A stretch of DNA of 64,000 bases from Kamptonema formosum PCC 6407 (GTDB lineage: Bacteria > Cyanobacteriota > Cyanobacteriia > Cyanobacteriales > Microcoleaceae), in the NCBI RefSeq assembly GCF_000332155.1, contig NZ_KB235908.1, positions 92,932-156,931 on the forward strand, read 5' to 3'. This document shows positions 61,514-64,000 of the stretch, piece after piece. The notes under the pieces were generated by a model, which saw nothing but the letters and a program-made list of their open reading frames with translations, had not been told where the DNA came from and did not search any database. A program made the translations under genes and the position numbers. Numbering within the stretch: position 1 is the first letter of the stretch; each line of letters starts with the position of its first letter.

Positions 61514-63907
61514 TCAAATTCCTTCTTGATATGGGTTAACAGCCGTTCCATTAATGCGGGTTTCAAAGTGCAAGCGAGGGTCTGCCGTTGTCCCAGTGCT
61601 GCCTAGTTCGCCTATGACTTGGCCTTGAGAAATGCGATCGCCAACTTTGAGTTTCACTGAACCCTCGCGCAAGTAAGCGTACCGAGTTGTACGACCGTTG
61701 CCGCGATCGATTTCAATCCAGTTACCGTAGCCACCGCCGCAGTTTTGTACCCCTTCTTTGCAGTTAGAAACCACTGTCTTGACAACCCCACCATCAACTG
61801 CTTTTATTGGACTTCCCATTGAGCCCGCAATGGCAATACCGCTGTAGGTTTTCCGCACGCCGGAAACGGGACGAGTTCGCATCCCAAAGCGCCTGGTTAC
61901 TAGCCCATTTGCAGGCTTGATACCTGTTGATTGACCGCCGGGGGTAACACTCGCAGAATTAGAAGATTGCGCCACACTAGAAGTAGGAACGCAAGCAGCA
62001 GTATTCGACCCCGCGACTGTTGTACTTCCCCCTCGATAACGCTTCAAAACATCCTGTCCGTAACTTAAGAGAGTTAAACGACTAAATGTATCCGTTGCTC
62101 CGCCATCAACTTTGGAATAATCGCCTCCAAAATGTTTTTGAGCTACTCGCTCAATCAGGCGATCGCCACTAAAAAAACTCCCGGTAGTAGGGTCTTTTTC
62201 TTGAGAGGTAGCATTCAGCTTAGAAGCGATAGTTTGAGCAAAAACAGCTTCTTGATCGGCAGGTGGAAAAAATTGAAAAAGTTCTGCTTGAGTGGGTTGA
62301 TAACCCCCTTGCAACTTGGCTAAAAATTGCTCGCCTTCTGGTTTAGATGAAATTGAACTAGCAGCGTACTCGTTGTAGCTCATAAACTGGTACTTGCCCA
62401 ACGGAACCCCGCAATTCTTGCCACCATCAGCGCAAACATGAACGCCGACAGTTTCATAAGAACTGCTGCTTTCGATATTGGCGATCGCCTCCGACAAAGC
62501 GGCAACATTTACTCCTTGAACATTGCCAATTGACACTGGTGCAGTGGCACTAGGAGGGCAAGGAACGTTAATATTAGCTGCTGTACCTACACCTTTTGTA
62601 ACAGGAGAAGATACTGAGCCACGAACCGCCCCAGTTGCTACAGAGGAAGAGCTGCTAGAGGATGGTTCCAAGGCTCCAACAAAAATGGGAGAATTAACCC
62701 GATAGGTGAAAAAGGGTAGTGGCCCAATAAAATAAGGAGAGCAACCGCAAGGGGAACAAAATCGGAAGAATAGAGCCGTATCAACGGTATCGGTTTGCTC
62801 GTCAGGTTCCATGACCACTACCTTAAAAGCACTGCCAAAAGGCAATCTTCCTGTCGGTTCTTTGCCACCATTGACACCTTTAAGACAGCCCGAGCCGCCC
62901 TCGACTTCCTGGTACTTACCGCTAATCCATTGCTTGCCTTCCAGAACACCGCGAGCGTTCCGACCTGAATTTTCCAGATCGTCTAGTTCGATGTAAGCAC
63001 AATCATTTTCTTGGCAGTTAACTGAGAATCCCTGAACGTCGGAGCCTGATATCGTCTTAGTTCGCCGCCGTTCGGCTGGACCATAAATTGCATCAATTCT
63101 CATTACTAAATTGCCAATTTCTGCAATTGGATTGGGAAAACTCGATAGAGGTAAAACATTCAGCCCTGGTACGTCTTTAATTAAGGTTGTTTGCCAATCT
63201 GAAAATGCGCCAAGTTGAGCACTGCTTAAGTTGGGAATTGAAGATAGTGAATACTGAGACAGGTCAATTTCTGCCAGTTTCAAATTACCTAATTGTGGAT
63301 GGGAACTGAGAACCCGATCTAAAGTGCGATCGCCTACATCAATGCCAGCAGCTTTTGTTGTTAGCAGTCCCGCCACTGGTGCAATTTCTGCGACTTTAAA
63401 TTGACCGAGAAGAGGGATAGCCTGAATTAACTGATTTAACGACTGCTTGGCAACTAAAGTAAATGCGCTTAAAGCTATGCTATCTAAATTCAAACCAGCT
63501 TGTTCCGTGACAAAACCAAAGGATAGTAGTTCTGGTTGTAGAGCTTGGCTAATATCGCCCAACATAATGTACTGATCTGGAGTTTGTCCTGCTGTCCAAC
63601 TTCGACTCAAATCATAACCAATAGCCTGCTTGTACTCTCCTGCTTCAAGGCTTCCCGATTGACTGATGGGTGGCATTTGAGAAAAAGAAATTTGTGTCCA
63701 ATCTGGCAAGAGGGCGTTAACTGAAGTAGAATTTCCTTGCCTGTCTATCCCTGGTATTTCTAAAAGTCTGGTTGGCATTTCAGTTGTATCAGCCGGGATT
63801 TGTGCCAGAGCAAATATTGGTTGATAAAGGTAATGGGAAACTATTAAGAGTAGAGAGAATAAACAGATTGACAATTGTCTCACTTTTGTTGATGATATTC
63901 TTCTCAT
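61514..63907 (-). CDS. Exported protein with lysozyme-like domain and degenerate M23 domain
   Basis: I take the ATG at 63907, which starts a signal peptide (MRRISSTKVRQLSICLFSLL). The 797-residue protein then has a ~400-residue region with repeated LSxxPQLGxLKLAEI-like units, a Ser-rich linker, a lysozyme-like domain around 470-640 (IANIESSSSYETVG with the catalytic-type Glu, then LGKYQFMSY), and a C-terminal M23/LytM-type domain. In the M23 part, YSGIAIAG stands where HxxxD is expected, YAYL where YxH is expected, and RLHFETR where HxH is expected, so only one of the usual ligands remains. It may bind peptidoglycan or activate a partner, as in conjugation machines. Confidence 0.7.
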   Translation of the reverse strand: MRRISSTKVRQLSICLFSLLLIVSHYLYQPIFALAQIPADTTEMPTRLLEIPGIDRQGNSTSVNALLPDWTQISFSQMPPISQSGSLEAGEYKQAIGYDLSRSWTAGQTPDQYIMLGDISQALQPELLSFGFVTEQAGLNLDSIALSAFTLVAKQSLNQLIQAIPLLGQFKVAEIAPVAGLLTTKAAGIDVGDRTLDRVLSSHPQLGNLKLAEIDLSQYSLSSIPNLSSAQLGAFSDWQTTLIKDVPGLNVLPLSSFPNPIAEIGNLVMRIDAIYGPAERRRTKTISGSDVQGFSVNCQENDCAYIELDDLENSGRNARGVLEGKQWISGKYQEVEGGSGCLKGVNGGKEPTGRLPFGSAFKVVVMEPDEQTDTVDTALFFRFCSPCGCSPYFIGPLPFFTYRVNSPIFVGALEPSSSSSSSVATGAVRGSVSSPVTKGVGTAANINVPCPPSATAPVSIGNVQGVNVAALSEAIANIESSSSYETVGVHVCADGGKNCGVPLGKYQFMSYNEYAASSISSKPEGEQFLAKLQGGYQPTQAELFQFFPPADQEAVFAQTIASKLNATSQEKDPTTGSFFSGDRLIERVAQKHFGGDYSKVDGGATDTFSRLTLLSYGQDVLKRYRGGSTTVAGSNTAACVPTSSVAQSSNSASVTPGGQSTGIKPANGLVTRRFGMRTRPVSGVRKTYSGIAIAGSMGSPIKAVDGGVVKTVVSNCKEGVQNCGGGYGNWIEIDRGNGRTTRYAYLREGSVKLKVGDRISQGQVIGELGSTGTTADPRLHFETRINGTAVNPYQEGI

Positions 63908-64000
63908 ATTTATGCAAAAACTCCATTTATCAATACTCCGGACAGTTTTGGAGTAGAGACGCGATCGCCCGTCCACAAAAAAGTAAGTAAAATTTGAATC

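Overview
The window looks like accessory DNA of a filamentous cyanobacterium. The octamer GCGATCGC (HIP1) is scattered throughout, there is an XisH/XisI pair, there are short tandem runs such as CCCCACT and GGGGAAG in intergenic gaps, and many proteins match cyanobacterial types. Plasmid-type genes (DUF3768, a KilA-C-like protein, a DUF5895-like protein, a decayed conjugation coupling protein, a cell-wall protein of conjugation type, and a separate set of DNA polymerase III clamp and clamp-loader genes) suggest a megaplasmid or integrated mobile region. I cannot prove this from the sequence.

Left part (1-13,160): a type III-B (Cmr) CRISPR locus. A tandem-RAMP protein enters from the left edge on the plus strand. 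Facing it on the minus strand are, in transcription order, a membrane coiled-coil protein, a CARF-HEPN (Csm6/Csx1-like) RNase, a frameshifted Cas10/Cmr2 with no visible GGDD, Cmr3, Cmr4 and a Cmr5-like small subunit. An orphan RelE-like toxin, Cas2 and the last ~55 codons of Cas1 lie to the right. Cas1 is cut by an ISL3-family insertion sequence whose other flank is a truncated pentapeptide-repeat gene. No CRISPR array was seen.

Middle left (13,160-28,850): a structured non-coding stretch, a small heat-shock protein, a peroxiredoxin-like protein, a CoiA/GIY-YIG-type protein, a translationally coupled giant SF1 helicase plus phospholipase-D-like nuclease (the Mokosh-type pairing), a small gene under a promoter with repeated operator-like sites, a DUF3768 protein, a KilA-C-like protein and a Dda/RecD2-like helicase.

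Centre (28,850-43,790): a DISARM-like system in the order drmD, a PD-(D/E)XK-like gene, drmMI, xisI/xisH (reverse strand), drmA, drmB. No drmC follows.

Right part (43,870-64,000): dnaN, dnaX and holA in tandem; an 848-bp non-autonomous transposon with perfect 22-bp terminal repeats, a 5-bp target duplication and a GC-rich passenger gene; a broken VirD4/TraD gene; a three-gene cluster with an NB-ARC CHAT protease and a membrane-anchored TPR-CHAT protease; a DUF5895-like protein; and three exported proteins, the largest carrying a lysozyme-like domain and an M23 domain that has lost most zinc ligands.

Overall this is a layered defence island (type III CRISPR, helicase-PLD, DISARM, CHAT proteases) mixed with replicon maintenance genes. 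Several components are visibly decaying (cas10, cas1, the coupling protein, the pentapeptide gene), so some systems may no longer work.
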